Numbered from the stretch's first letter, positions 1 through 8,319 are shown. The stretch is 45,194 nucleotides of DNA from Xanthobacteraceae bacterium (GCA_030041005.1 JASHOR010000141.1:1-45194), one strand, 5' to 3'. The notes: generated from the sequence alone by a model not told the origin. Numbers and translations: made by a program.

Positions 1-455
1 GAAGTCATGTGCACAAAGCTGCCGGAATTTTGCTCGCGGAAATGGGTGGCGCAGGCGCGGCTCATGGCGAAGCTGCCGTGCAGGTGCACGGCAATCACGT
101 CCGACCAGTCGGACCAGCTCATGCGATGGAAAATGCGGTCGCGCAGGATGCCGGCGTTGTTGACGAGAATATCAACGCGGCCGAAGGCGTCGATCGCCGA
201 CTTGATGATCTTGTCGGCATTGCCCGGTTCGCTGATCGAAAGCGTGGAGGCGATGGCCTTGCCGCCCGCTTTCTGGATCTCTTCGACGACCTGCTGGGCC
301 GGGCCAATGTCGGTACCGGCGCCGTCGAGGCTCGCGCCGACATCGCAAACGACCACGCGCGCGCCTTCCTGCGCCATCAAGAGCGCGATGCCGCGGCCGA
401 TCCCGCGTGCCGCCCCGGTGACGATGGCGACCTTTCCGGCAACGATGTTCGGCAT
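1..455 (-). CDS. SDR-family oxidoreductase, C-terminus cut off by the window edge
   Basis: About 151 N-terminal residues of a short-chain dehydrogenase/reductase, read on the minus strand from an ATG at 455 and running off the left edge. The translation opens MPNIVAGKVAIVTGAARGIG, so the glycine-rich NAD(P)-binding motif TGAARGIG sits near residues 13-20. It is followed by a conserved VCDVG acidic strand end and the structural NNAGI motif near residue 100. The catalytic Ser-Tyr-Lys residues lie beyond the edge and cannot be checked. Family members oxidise or reduce alcohols, ketones or 3-hydroxyacyl-CoA; this substrate is unknown. It is the last visible gene of the minus-strand run that includes three MetE-like genes, separated from them by a large palindromic repeat, so co-transcription is possible but not shown. 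Confidence 0.85.
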   Translation of the reverse strand, partial: MPNIVAGKVAIVTGAARGIGRGIALLMAQEGARVVVCDVGASLDGAGTDIGPAQQVVEEIQKAGGKAIASTLSISEPGNADKIIKSAIDAFGRVDILVNNAGILRDRIFHRMSWSDWSDVIAVHLHGSFAMSRACATHFREQNSGSFVHMT

Positions 456-480
456 GAAAGTCTTTCACTCCCACAATTCA

Positions 481-571
481 GCGTCATGCCCGGCCTTGTG
501 CCGGGCATCCACGTCTTCCGTTCGCCGCAGCTTAAAGACGTGGATGGCCGGGACAAGCCCGGCCATGACGC
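481..571. repeat. Large REP-like palindrome with 37-bp arms
   Basis: An inverted repeat with arms 481-517 and 535-571 that differ at four positions. Each arm contains its own perfect 9-bp hairpin with a 5-nt loop (486-494 with 500-508; 544-552 with 558-566). The four differences amount to two base-pair swaps that leave both internal hairpins intact. It lies between the stop of a MetE-like gene and the start of the SDR. Similar CCGGGC-rich palindromes are common between genes in Bradyrhizobium and Rhodopseudomonas. Confidence 0.85.
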
Positions 572-589
572 GCTGAAGGCTTCTTTAAT

Positions 590-1690
590 CTACCCCCACA
601 CTTCGCGGGCGACCTCGCCGATCATGGCGAGTTTCGCCCATTGCTGCTCTTCGGCAAGGATATTGCCTTCCTCGGTCGAAGCGAAGCCGCATTGCGGCGA
701 CAGGCAGAGCTGGTCGAGTTCAGCGAACTTGGCCGCCTCCTCGAGGCGGCGCTTGATCGCATCCTTGGATTCAAGTGTGCCGGTCTTCGTCGTCACCAGG
801 CCGAGCACGGCGAGGCGGCCCTTCGACAGCCGGCGCAGCGGCTCGAAGCCGCCGGCGCGTTCGCTGTCGTATTCCATGAAATAGCCGTGCACCTTGATCC
901 GGTCGAACAGCACTTCCTGTTCGGCTTCGTAGCCGCCGGTGCCCATGAAGGTCGATTTATAATTGCCGCGGCACAGGTGCATGGTCACCGTCATCTCCGG
1001 CGGAATATCGGAGATCGCGGTATTGATGAGATCGCCGTAGAGCGGGCCGAGCGCGTCCGGATCGTCGCCGCGGTCCCGCATCTGCTGGCGGTAATGCGGA
1101 TCGCACAGCATGGCGATGAACACTTCGTCGAGCTGCAGATAGCGGCAGCCCGCGTCGGCAAAGGCGCGCACTGCCTTCTTGTAGGCCTGGCCGAGGTCCG
1201 CGAAGAAATTGTCGAGGTTCGGATAGATCGATCTGTCGATCGGCGTCGCATTCGGGCGGCCGTAAATCGCTGATGGCGCGGGAATGGTCATCTTCGGCGT
1301 GCGTGACGTATGCGCCTTGAGGAACTTGAAATGCTCGATCATCGGATGGTTGGAGAAGCCGATCTTGCCGATGACCTTGACCCCCTCATTGCGCGTCGTC
1401 ACCGCCGCAAAGGCGATGCCGGTGTCCATGACGTGGCGCTCAACCCCGTCGAGACCCCAGAGAAAATCCAGATGCCACCAGGAGCGGCGGAATTCGCCGT
1501 CGGTGATCGATTGCAGGCCGACCGCCTCCTGCTTCCTGATCGCGTTCTCGATCTCGCGATCCTCTACGGTCTTCAGCTCGGCTGCGGAAATCTCGCCTTT
1601 GGCGCGCCGCTCGCGCGCTTGCTTGAGCGCTGAGGGACGCAACAGGCTGCCGACATGATCGGCGCGGAACGGCGGTTTTGTGCGTTGCAT
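590..1690 (-). CDS. Single-domain MetE-like (YxjG/YxjH-type) methyltransferase, copy 1
   Basis: A 366-residue protein of the cobalamin-independent methionine synthase C-terminal-domain family (COG0620), about half the length of full MetE. Its N-terminus MQRTKPPFRADHVGSLLRP resembles the opening I recall for Bacillus YxjG/YxjH proteins. Zinc ligands expected for this fold are visible: His and Cys in MHLCRGN, an acidic residue in YFMEYDSERAGG, and Cys in LSPQCGFAST near the C-terminus. Such proteins move a methyl or alkyl group to a thiol such as homocysteine; the true donor and acceptor here are unknown. It is the most downstream of three tandem paralogues on the minus strand, all ending in EVWG, and is separated from copy 2 by about 100 bp holding a small palindrome. 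It might be an accessory methionine synthase or a C1/thiol detoxification enzyme. Confidence 0.9.
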   Translation of the reverse strand: MQRTKPPFRADHVGSLLRPSALKQARERRAKGEISAAELKTVEDREIENAIRKQEAVGLQSITDGEFRRSWWHLDFLWGLDGVERHVMDTGIAFAAVTTRNEGVKVIGKIGFSNHPMIEHFKFLKAHTSRTPKMTIPAPSAIYGRPNATPIDRSIYPNLDNFFADLGQAYKKAVRAFADAGCRYLQLDEVFIAMLCDPHYRQQMRDRGDDPDALGPLYGDLINTAISDIPPEMTVTMHLCRGNYKSTFMGTGGYEAEQEVLFDRIKVHGYFMEYDSERAGGFEPLRRLSKGRLAVLGLVTTKTGTLESKDAIKRRLEEAAKFAELDQLCLSPQCGFASTEEGNILAEEQQWAKLAMIGEVAREVWG

Positions 1691-1765
1691 TGGTCATTCT
1701 CACTTTTGTTCACTTGTCGCCCACGCGCTTGACCCGCGGGTCCATGCGGCTCTGACGCTGCATGG

Positions 1766-1788
1766 ATTGCCGGGTCAAGCCCGGCAAT
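1766..1788. repeat. REP-like hairpin between MetE-like copies 1 and 2
   Basis: A perfect 9-bp stem (1766-1774 with 1780-1788) around a 5-nt loop. It has the same CCGGG...CCCGG architecture as the arms of the 481-571 repeat. It sits just past the stop of copy 2 in the transcribed direction, so it could act as an mRNA 3' stabiliser or a weak terminator. No T-run follows. Confidence 0.7.
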
Positions 1789-1794
1789 GACAAA

Positions 1795-2904
1795 TCAACC
1801 CCACACCTCCTCGGCAATCTCGACGATCATGTGCAACTTTGCCCATTCCTCATCCTCGGCCAGCGCGTTGCCTTCCTCGGTCGAGGCGAAGCCACATTGC
1901 GGCGACAGGCAGAGCTGCTCGATGTCGATGAATTTCGCCGCCTCGTCGATGCGGCGCTTGATGTCGTCCTTCTTCTCCAACGTGCCGCTCTTGGTGGTGA
2001 CGAGCCCAAGCACGACGGTCTTGTTCTTCGGCAAGAAGCGGAGCGGCTCGAAACCGCCGGCCCGTTCGGTGTCATACTCCATGAAATATCCGTGCACGTT
2101 GATGGTGTTGAACAGCACATCCGCCACCGGCTCGTAGCCGCCTGAGGCGACGAAGCTCGAGCGGAAATTGCCGCGGCACAGATGCATGGTGATGGTCATG
2201 TCGGGCGGGATGTCCGAGATCGCCGCGTTGATCATGCCGGCGTAGATCGCCGGCAGCGCGGCGGGATCCTCGCCGCGGTCGGTAACGACCTCGCGCAGCG
2301 CCGGATCGCAGAGATAGGCCAGATTGACCTCATCGAGCTGCAGGTAGCGGCACCCGGCATCGGCGAACGCGCGTATGGCTTTGCGGTAGGACTCGCCGAG
2401 ATCGCGATAGAAATCGTCCATCGACGGATAGGTCGATTCCGGGACGGCGTCACGGCCGTAGCGGAAATGCAACGATGAGGGCGACGGAATCGTCAGCTTC
2501 GGGGTTTGCCGCGTGTGGGCTTGCAGAAACTTGAAATGCTCGATCATCGGGTGCGGCTTGTAGCCGCCGAGCTTGCCGATGACGCGCAACAGGATCGGCC
2601 GCGGCTGCGGCCCGCTCGCTGCGAACTTGATTTTACGCTCGCCCATGTAGGACTCGACGTTGTCGAGCCGTTCGAGAAAATCGTAGTTCCACGAGACGCG
2701 CCGATATTCGCCGTCCGTTATCGAGCGCAACCCGATTGCTTCCTGCTTGCGGATCAAGGCCTCGATTTCGCGATCCTCAATATCCGTCAGCGCCTGCGCG
2801 GAGATCGCGTCGTGCTTGCGCTTTTCCCGCGCCTCCTTGAGCGACGCCGTGCGCAACAGGCTGCCGACGTGGTCGGCGCGGAACGGCGGTTTGGTGCGTT
2901 GCAT
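1795..2904 (-). CDS. Single-domain MetE-like (YxjG/YxjH-type) methyltransferase, copy 2
   Basis: 369 residues, starting at the ATG at 2904 with an AAGGG ribosome-binding site six bases upstream. A 19-residue upstream extension was rejected because it lacks this site and does not match the paralogues. It shares the opening MQRTKPPFRADHVGSLLR, the HxC pair in MHLCRGNFRSSF, the YFMEYDTERAGGFEPLR block and the final zinc cysteine in LSPQCGFASTEEGN with copies 1 and 3, so the metal site looks intact. It differs from copy 1 by a short insertion around residues 95-105 (GPQPRPILLRVIGKLGGYKP), in the region that in this fold may shape substrate binding. The start lies 47 bp from the stop of copy 3, consistent with one transcript. 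Function is inferred as for copy 1. Confidence 0.9.
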   Translation of the reverse strand: MQRTKPPFRADHVGSLLRTASLKEAREKRKHDAISAQALTDIEDREIEALIRKQEAIGLRSITDGEYRRVSWNYDFLERLDNVESYMGERKIKFAASGPQPRPILLRVIGKLGGYKPHPMIEHFKFLQAHTRQTPKLTIPSPSSLHFRYGRDAVPESTYPSMDDFYRDLGESYRKAIRAFADAGCRYLQLDEVNLAYLCDPALREVVTDRGEDPAALPAIYAGMINAAISDIPPDMTITMHLCRGNFRSSFVASGGYEPVADVLFNTINVHGYFMEYDTERAGGFEPLRFLPKNKTVVLGLVTTKSGTLEKKDDIKRRIDEAAKFIDIEQLCLSPQCGFASTEEGNALAEDEEWAKLHMIVEIAEEVWG

Positions 2905-2951
2905 GTTTACCCTTTCATTCCACCTCTCGCCGCCGCGCAGGGAGAGAGAAT

Positions 2952-4055
2952 TTAACCCCACACCTCGTCGGCGATCTCAACGATCATCCGCAGCTTCGCC
3001 CATTGCTCCTCTTCGGCGAGCACGTTGCCCTCCTCGGTGGAGGCGAAGCCGCATTGCGGCGACAGGCAAAGCTGGTCGAGCGCGATATATTTGGTCGCCT
3101 CGTCGATGCGGCGCTTGATGTCGTCCTTGCTTTCCAGGGTGCCGGTCTTGGAGGTGACAAGACCGAGCACCAGTTGCTTCTTGCCCTTGGGAAAGAAGCG
3201 CAAGGGTTCGAAGCCGCCGGCGCGGCCGGTGTCGTATTCGAGAAAATACCCGTCGAAAGCGGTATGGCCGAGCAGTTGGTCGGCGACAAACTCGTAGCCG
3301 CCGGAGGCGATGAAGGTGGAGCGGAAATTACCGCGGCACGAATGCATGGTGATCGCCATGTCGGCGGGCTTGCCGTCGAGGGCCGCGGTGGTCAGTCGCG
3401 CATAGATCCGCGGCAGCGCGTCGGGGTCGTCGCCCCGCATCTTCGATTGGGCGCGTTCGTTCGGATCGCACACCATCGCCCAGGCGGTGTCGTCGAGCTG
3501 CAGATAGCGGCAGCCGGCGTCATAGAAGGCGCGGATCGCGGCGCGGTAGGCCGCGGCGAGGTCGGCGAAGAACGGCTCGAGCGTGGGATAGACCTCTCTG
3601 CTGACCGCGGCACGGCCTTGGCGGAAATGGAAGGTGCTCGGCGCGGGAATCGTCATCTTCGGCGCCACCCGCGCATGCGCCTTGAGAAACTTGAAATGCT
3701 CGAGCATCGGGTGACCGGAGAAGCCGATCTTGCCGGTGATCTTGATGCCTTCGGCCTTGGTCTGCACGCCTTGAAATTGAATGCCGCCTTCGGTGGTGTA
3801 AGGAGTGACGCCGTCGAGACCCTTGAAGAAGTCGAAATGCCACCAGGAGCGGCGGAATTCGCCGTCGGTGGCAACCTTCAGGCCGATGTCCTGCTGTTTT
3901 TTGATGACCTTCTCGATCTCGCGATCTTCTACCTCCTTGAGCTCGGCCGCGGTAAGGATGCCTTGCGCATGCTTGCTGCGCGCTTGTTTGAGCGGCGCGG
4001 TGCGCAACAGGCTGCCGACGTGGTCGGCGCGGAAGGGTGGGGTGGTTCGTTGCAT
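2952..4055 (-). CDS. Single-domain MetE-like (YxjG/YxjH-type) methyltransferase, copy 3
   Basis: 367 residues, first gene of the tandem triplet in transcription order. The ATG at 4055 has GGGAG eight bases upstream; the longer open frame to 4109 lacks support. The opening MQRTTPPFRADHVGSLLR matches its neighbours. The metal-binding motif reads MHSCRGN (His-Ser-Cys, against His-Leu-Cys in the other two), and the substrate-side block YFLEYDTGRAGG changes a glutamate seen in copies 1 and 2 to glycine. The last zinc cysteine in LSPQCGFAST is kept. These differences fit divergence of substrate rather than decay. The promoter of the triplet should lie in 4056-4260; no S-box, cobalamin or other riboswitch core was recognised there by eye. 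Confidence 0.9.
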   Translation of the reverse strand: MQRTTPPFRADHVGSLLRTAPLKQARSKHAQGILTAAELKEVEDREIEKVIKKQQDIGLKVATDGEFRRSWWHFDFFKGLDGVTPYTTEGGIQFQGVQTKAEGIKITGKIGFSGHPMLEHFKFLKAHARVAPKMTIPAPSTFHFRQGRAAVSREVYPTLEPFFADLAAAYRAAIRAFYDAGCRYLQLDDTAWAMVCDPNERAQSKMRGDDPDALPRIYARLTTAALDGKPADMAITMHSCRGNFRSTFIASGGYEFVADQLLGHTAFDGYFLEYDTGRAGGFEPLRFFPKGKKQLVLGLVTSKTGTLESKDDIKRRIDEATKYIALDQLCLSPQCGFASTEEGNVLAEEEQWAKLRMIVEIADEVWG

Positions 4056-4260
4056 GGTTTCACTCCCTATTGCACACGGTATCGGCGCCCGTCGATGACG
4101 ATTTAGCAATGCCGGCGCGCGGGTGTAAATGCCGGCCGTCGCCTCTGCGCCCTTAAAGAGACGCGGGACCAGTCATCGCCGATATTTTGTTGTAAAACGC
4201 GAAGGCCGCCACTATTGGATCGTTCGCCTCGATGGACGAGAGCGACGCGGAATATCTTTC

Positions 4261-4920
4261 ATGCCTCCTTCACTTCGCCTCTACGAGGACGTGTTGTCGA
4301 GCGAAGCCGCCGCAGTCGGCCTGGCGGCGCTGCCGCGCCTGATCTTCGTCGTCCACGGTTCGGTCGCTGTGGCGGGTCGCACGCTGGGCGACGGCGAGGC
4401 GTTGGGCAGCGAAGATGCAGTCACCCTGCACGTCGCTGGCGAAGGCGCGACCCTGTGGCGCTGGGAACTGGTGTCCGGCGACGCCGGCGCCGGCGTGCCG
4501 GCTGCCCGCGGTGTCGCTTCGCGCGAGAAGCTGTCGGTGCGGCTCGATACCTTGCCGCAGGGGCGGTTGCTTCTGCGCGGCGACAGCGTCGCCTTTCCGC
4601 CCGGCGGTTGCGCCTACCTGCACCGGCACCAGGGTCCCGGCATTCGCTGTTTGCTGGAAGGCGGTATCCGCATTGACACGCACGGCCGCTCGACCGCGTA
4701 CGGCCCTGGCGGCGCCTGGTATGAAAGCGGGCCCGACCCGGTGTTCGCCCAGGCCGCCGACCGGCCGACCCGTTTCATCCGTACAATGATCCTGCCTATT
4801 GCCTGTCTTGGAAAAAGCTCCGTCGAATACCTTCGTGAGGAAGACCGGGGAAAGCCGAAAGTGCAGCAGTACAAGATGTTCGCCGACCTGCCGCTGACGT
4901 GGGGAGTGGTGAACAACTAG
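4261..4920 (+). CDS. Cupin-domain protein of unknown function
   Basis: A protein of about 219 residues if it starts at the ATG at 4261 (MPPSLRLYEDVL...). The frame stays open back to 4129, but that stretch is rich in Arg and Lys and unlike a folded domain, so the shorter start is preferred; no strong ribosome-binding site decides it. The second half holds a cupin-type beta barrel signature, FPPGGCAYLHRHQGPG, with two histidines, then a glycine-rich strand (LEGGIRI) and GPGGAWYESGPDPV. The first half has weaker cupin-like spacing (VVHGSVAVAGRTLGDGEAL), so it may be bicupin. Cupins bind metals or small ligands; no substrate can be assigned. The TAG stop lies at the left boundary of a palindromic repeat. 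The gene diverges from the MetE-like triplet. Confidence 0.75.
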   Translation: MPPSLRLYEDVLSSEAAAVGLAALPRLIFVVHGSVAVAGRTLGDGEALGSEDAVTLHVAGEGATLWRWELVSGDAGAGVPAARGVASREKLSVRLDTLPQGRLLLRGDSVAFPPGGCAYLHRHQGPGIRCLLEGGIRIDTHGRSTAYGPGGAWYESGPDPVFAQAADRPTRFIRTMILPIACLGKSSVEYLREEDRGKPKVQQYKMFADLPLTWGVVNN

Positions 4921-5084
4921 TGTCCCCGATTCCGAAGTTCGCATCATTATGCGGCACCCTCGTTTGCGAACTTCGGAATCGAAGGACACTGGCAACTTAT
5001 TGATCTCGTGTGGCTTTGGTTCAGAACTCCGCATGACGAGGTCGCGGCAGAAATGATGCGGACTTCTGAACCGCCATATACTAG
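4917..5084. repeat. Composite palindromic element (module A + module B), copy 1
   Basis: Two hairpin modules joined by a 20-nt spacer and bounded by CTAG at 4917-4920 and 5081-5084. Module A (4919-4990) has ends AGTGTCC and GGACACT and a long stem built on GATTCCGAAGTTCGCA and its complement. Module B has a 17-bp stem with one mismatch, 5018-5034 against 5056-5072, built on GGTTCAGAA-TCCGCAT. The same A-spacer-B order recurs at 10089-10254. There is no transposase, so this resembles a MITE or REP-type non-autonomous repeat. Confidence 0.85.
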
Positions 5085-5132
5085 AGCTTCTTCCGTTGGG
5101 TTCGTATCGTCCTGGAAGCGTCGGATCCTGCC

Positions 5133-5157
5133 GTCGATCGCAACCGTTGCGATCGAC
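5133..5157 (-). terminator. Hairpin downstream of the ThDP enzyme gene
   Basis: A perfect 11-bp stem (5133-5143 with 5147-5157) and 3-nt loop, about 40 bp past the stop of the minus-strand ThDP enzyme gene. No T-run follows in that direction, so it may be a Rho-assisted terminator or a 3' stabiliser rather than a classical intrinsic terminator. Confidence 0.4.
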
Positions 5158-5197
5158 GACACGCCGTATCGAACTTCTGGGCGACGTTGCGTCCGAA

Positions 5198-6874
5198 TCA
5201 CACCGGTTTGTAATTGCGGTCCATCGGCACGTCGATGAGGAGCGGCGCATCGCTCTGCAGACCCTTGGCGATCAGATCCGTCGCGTCGTGAACGGTGCAA
5301 GCTCGCTCGGCGGCGATGCCGAGCGAGCGCGCCAGCCCGACATAGTCGATCGCCGGATTTTCCAGCTCCATGCCTACGAAGCGGTCGACTTGAGCCGCCA
5401 ATCCACGCTGCGCGAACAGGCGCTGCTTGAGGATGCGGTACGAGGTATTGTTGAAGATGACGAACACCACGGCGATGCGGTCATGCGCCGCGGTCCACAA
5501 TGCCTGGCAGGTGTACATGGCGCTGCCGTCGCCGACGAGCGCAACCACAGGCCGCTCGGGCAGCGCCAGCTTGACGCCGAGCGCGGCCGGCAAACCCCAG
5601 CCGATGCCGCCGCCGCGCAATCCGAAAAAGCTCTGCGGATCGTCGCTGCGAATGAGCGAACGGATGCCGACGGCCGACGACACGGTCTCATCGATCACCG
5701 CCGCGTCCTTTGGCAGCATTTCGCCGATGGCGTTGAGCAAAGACAGCGGCTGCACCGGCGTCCGCTCGATCATCCCGCGCGCCTTGGCCTTGAGCGCCTC
5801 GCGCTCGGCAAGTGTCGCCTGCTTGGCGGCTTCGAGCCGCTCGCGCGCGGCGCCGCGGGCGCCGCTGGTCATCGCCTCGCGCACCGCGTGGGTGATGTCG
5901 GGAAGCGTTGTCTTCGGGTCGCCGAGGATTGCGACTTTGGGCGGATAATTCTTGCCCAACTCCCACGGATCGTTGTCGAGATGGATGAGCGTCAGCTCTT
6001 TCGGCATCGGCTCGATGTCGGACGGCAGCGACAGCGTGAACAGATCGCCGCCGACGGAAAACAACACGTCGTATTGTTCGAGAGTCTTTCTGATCGGACC
6101 CTGCATGCGTATCATGCCGCCGCGGAACAGCGGATGCGAAGCCGGGAATGACGCGGTGGAAGGAACAAGCTCGCTGTAGACCGGCGCTCCGATCAGTTCG
6201 GCAAGTTCGACGAGTTCGGCATGCGCCCGTCCGCGCGCCACGGCGTCTCCGGCGATGATGAGCGGACACTTGGCTTGCGCCAGAATCGCCGCAGCCTCGG
6301 CGACGGCTGCCGGATCGCCGCGCATGTGTGGCGCCACACGGGTCGGCGCCGACAGATCGATTTCGCCTTCCGCCTTGAGAATGTCGCCCGGAAGCGAAAG
6401 AAACACCGGCCCGGTCGGCGGCGCGAGCGCGGTCTTGGCCGCGCGGTGCACGAGCCGCGGCAGGTCCGCCAGGCGATGGACTTCGGCCGACCATTTGGTC
6501 AGCGGCCGTGCGATCGGCGGCAGATCGGACCACAGGATCGGTTCGGTGGCGTTGAAGTCCTGGTCATGCTGCCCGGCGGTGACCAGGATCGGAGACCCTG
6601 CCTTCTGCGCGTCGTAGAGCATGCCCATGGCATTGCCGAGCCCCGGCGTGACGTGCAGGTTGACCACGGCGAGCTTGCCGGAGGCCTGCGCATAGCCGTC
6701 GGCCATGCCGATGACGGTCGCTTCCTGCAGGGCGAGCACGTAGCGCAGCTCGTTGTCGACCGCGAGCGCATCCATCAACGGCAATTCGGTAGTGCCGGGA
6801 TTGCCGAATATGATCTCGACGCCCTCCTGTTTCAATAAATCGAGGAAGGCGCGCTTTCCGGACATGACGGGCAA
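5198..6874 (-). CDS. ThDP-dependent decarboxylase, benzoylformate-decarboxylase-like
   Basis: 558 residues with the three-domain thiamine-diphosphate enzyme layout: N-terminal PYR domain, central domain and C-terminal PP domain with GDGSAMY followed by the NN of FVIFNNTSY. The cofactor-activating glutamate is E51 in LALQEATV. The protein resembles Pseudomonas benzoylformate decarboxylase (MdlC), including FGNPGTTELP and a histidine in VNLHVTPG (H74, matching MdlC H70). MdlC S26 is replaced by threonine (T28), and the region of MdlC H281 reads GGDLFTLSLP with no histidine, so the substrate or reaction may differ. Acetolactate synthase-like activity is the main alternative. The start is a TTG at 6874 placed seven bases after a perfect GGAGG; the ATG at 6865 is too far from it. 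The gene lies 161 bp downstream of ccr on the same strand. Confidence 0.85.
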   Translation of the reverse strand: MPVMSGKRAFLDLLKQEGVEIIFGNPGTTELPLMDALAVDNELRYVLALQEATVIGMADGYAQASGKLAVVNLHVTPGLGNAMGMLYDAQKAGSPILVTAGQHDQDFNATEPILWSDLPPIARPLTKWSAEVHRLADLPRLVHRAAKTALAPPTGPVFLSLPGDILKAEGEIDLSAPTRVAPHMRGDPAAVAEAAAILAQAKCPLIIAGDAVARGRAHAELVELAELIGAPVYSELVPSTASFPASHPLFRGGMIRMQGPIRKTLEQYDVLFSVGGDLFTLSLPSDIEPMPKELTLIHLDNDPWELGKNYPPKVAILGDPKTTLPDITHAVREAMTSGARGAARERLEAAKQATLAEREALKAKARGMIERTPVQPLSLLNAIGEMLPKDAAVIDETVSSAVGIRSLIRSDDPQSFFGLRGGGIGWGLPAALGVKLALPERPVVALVGDGSAMYTCQALWTAAHDRIAVVFVIFNNTSYRILKQRLFAQRGLAAQVDRFVGMELENPAIDYVGLARSLGIAAERACTVHDATDLIAKGLQSDAPLLIDVPMDRNYKPV

Positions 6875-7035
6875 AAGTGTTTCCTCCGATTGTCGCTCCG
6901 GCGGCGGGCAGGGGAAACCGGATGCTCGCGACGATATTCGCAGCTTTGCGTGCGACAGACCATGCCCGCGGTCCGGGCGTCGTCAGGAAAATCTCGCAAA
7001 CGGGCGTCGATGCAGGCCGGAAATTCGTCCAGCGG

Positions 7036-8319
7036 TCAGTCTGGCGATGAGGCGGCTTCCAACACGTCATCGAAATTGCGCAAGCCCAGGCGCGGCGCAT
7101 TGACCAACACGGCCATGTTGCCGGGCTTGTGCCGGTTCGTTCGCATCAATTCGTGCGCGTACGGGATCTTCTCCCAAGAAAAGACGTCGCTCATGCATGG
7201 GTCGACGCGGCGGTCGATGACGAAGCGGTTGGCGGCGCTCGCCTGCTTCAAATGCGCGAAATGCGAGCCCTGGATGCGTTTCTGCCGCATCCACACGTAG
7301 CGCGCATCGAAGGTGATGTTGTAGCCGGACGTGCCGGCACAGAACACGACCATGCCGCCGCGTTTGACGATGAGGCAGGACACCGGAAACGTCGCTTCGC
7401 CGGGGTGTTCGAAGACAATGTCGACATCACGCTTGCCGGTTATGTCCCAAATCGCCTTGCCGAAACGGCGCGCCTCCTTGATCCAGGCGTCGTATTCCGG
7501 CGTGCCGACTGTGGGCATTTGCCCCCAGCACTTGAACTCCTTGCGATTGATCACGCCCTTGGCGCCGAGATCCAAAACGTACGCGGACTTGCTTTCATCC
7601 GAGACGATGCCGATCGCGTTGGCTCCGGACGCGGCCACGAGCTGCACGCCGAAAACGCCGAGTCCGCCCGAGGCGCCCCACACCAGGACATTATCCCCCG
7701 GCTTGAGGGTGTGCGGGGGGTGGCCGAACAACATGCGATAGGCGGTGGCGAGCGTGAGCGTGTAGCAGGCCGCCTCCTCCCACGTCAGGTGCGCGGGCTT
7801 CGGCATGAGCTGGCGCGACTGCACCCGGCAGAACTGCGCGAACGACCCATCAGGCGTCTCGTAGCCCCAAATGCGCTGCGAAGGCGACAACAATGGGTCG
7901 CCACCATTGCAGTCCTCATCGTCACCATCATCCTGATTGCAGTGCACAATGACTTCGTCGCCAATATTCCAGCGGCGCACCTTTGAACCGACGGCCCAGA
8001 CGATGCCCGAGGCATCGGAGCCGGCGATGTGAAACGGGTTCTTGTGTACATCGAGCGGCGAGATCGGCTGCCCGAGTCCGGCCCACACCCCATTGTAATT
8101 GACCCCTCCGGCCATGACGTGGACCAATACCTCGTCCTCTGCGATCGGCCAGGTCGGCACAATTTCGCACTGCATTGCCGTTTCCGGCGGGCCATGACGC
8201 TCCCTGCGGATAACCCAGGCATGCATCTTTTCCGGCACATGGCCGAGCGGCGGGATTTCGCCGATCGCGTAAACATCCCTGAGCGGCGCGTCTGGCCGCT
8301 TTTTCTGCACAACGGCCAT
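7036..8319 (-). CDS. ccr: Crotonyl-CoA carboxylase/reductase
   Basis: 427 residues of the medium-chain dehydrogenase/reductase superfamily, with near-colinear matches to Rhodobacter Ccr: YAIGEIPPLGHVPEKMHAWV, GGVNYNGVWAG, IAGSDASGIVWAVG, the acidic HCNQDDGDDEDCNGGDP insertion, WGYETPDGSFAQF, the NADPH-binding VWGASGGLGVFG and VFEHPGEATFPVS. It reductively carboxylates crotonyl-CoA with NADPH and CO2 to ethylmalonyl-CoA, the signature step of the ethylmalonyl-CoA pathway for acetyl-CoA assimilation. The ATG at 8319 has GGAG eight bases upstream; the open frame to 8409 would run across the promoter. An 11-bp palindrome at 8396-8406 also occurs in front of ecm. It diverges from the GlsB-like gene and precedes the ThDP enzyme gene. 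Confidence 0.97.
   Translation of the reverse strand: MAVVQKKRPDAPLRDVYAIGEIPPLGHVPEKMHAWVIRRERHGPPETAMQCEIVPTWPIAEDEVLVHVMAGGVNYNGVWAGLGQPISPLDVHKNPFHIAGSDASGIVWAVGSKVRRWNIGDEVIVHCNQDDGDDEDCNGGDPLLSPSQRIWGYETPDGSFAQFCRVQSRQLMPKPAHLTWEEAACYTLTLATAYRMLFGHPPHTLKPGDNVLVWGASGGLGVFGVQLVAASGANAIGIVSDESKSAYVLDLGAKGVINRKEFKCWGQMPTVGTPEYDAWIKEARRFGKAIWDITGKRDVDIVFEHPGEATFPVSCLIVKRGGMVVFCAGTSGYNITFDARYVWMRQKRIQGSHFAHLKQASAANRFVIDRRVDPCMSDVFSWEKIPYAHELMRTNRHKPGNMAVLVNAPRLGLRNFDDVLEAASSPD

Noticed and set aside
3003-4106. 367-codon plus-strand frame opposite MetE-like copy 3
   Set aside because: It mirrors conserved methyltransferase codons. Similar antisense frames appear opposite copies 1 and 2 at the same relative positions, which shows they are by-products.
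4056-4260. SAM or cobalamin riboswitch in front of the MetE-like triplet
   Set aside because: Expected for methionine-related genes, but I could not recognise a conserved core or the expected helices by eye. A covariance-model search would decide.
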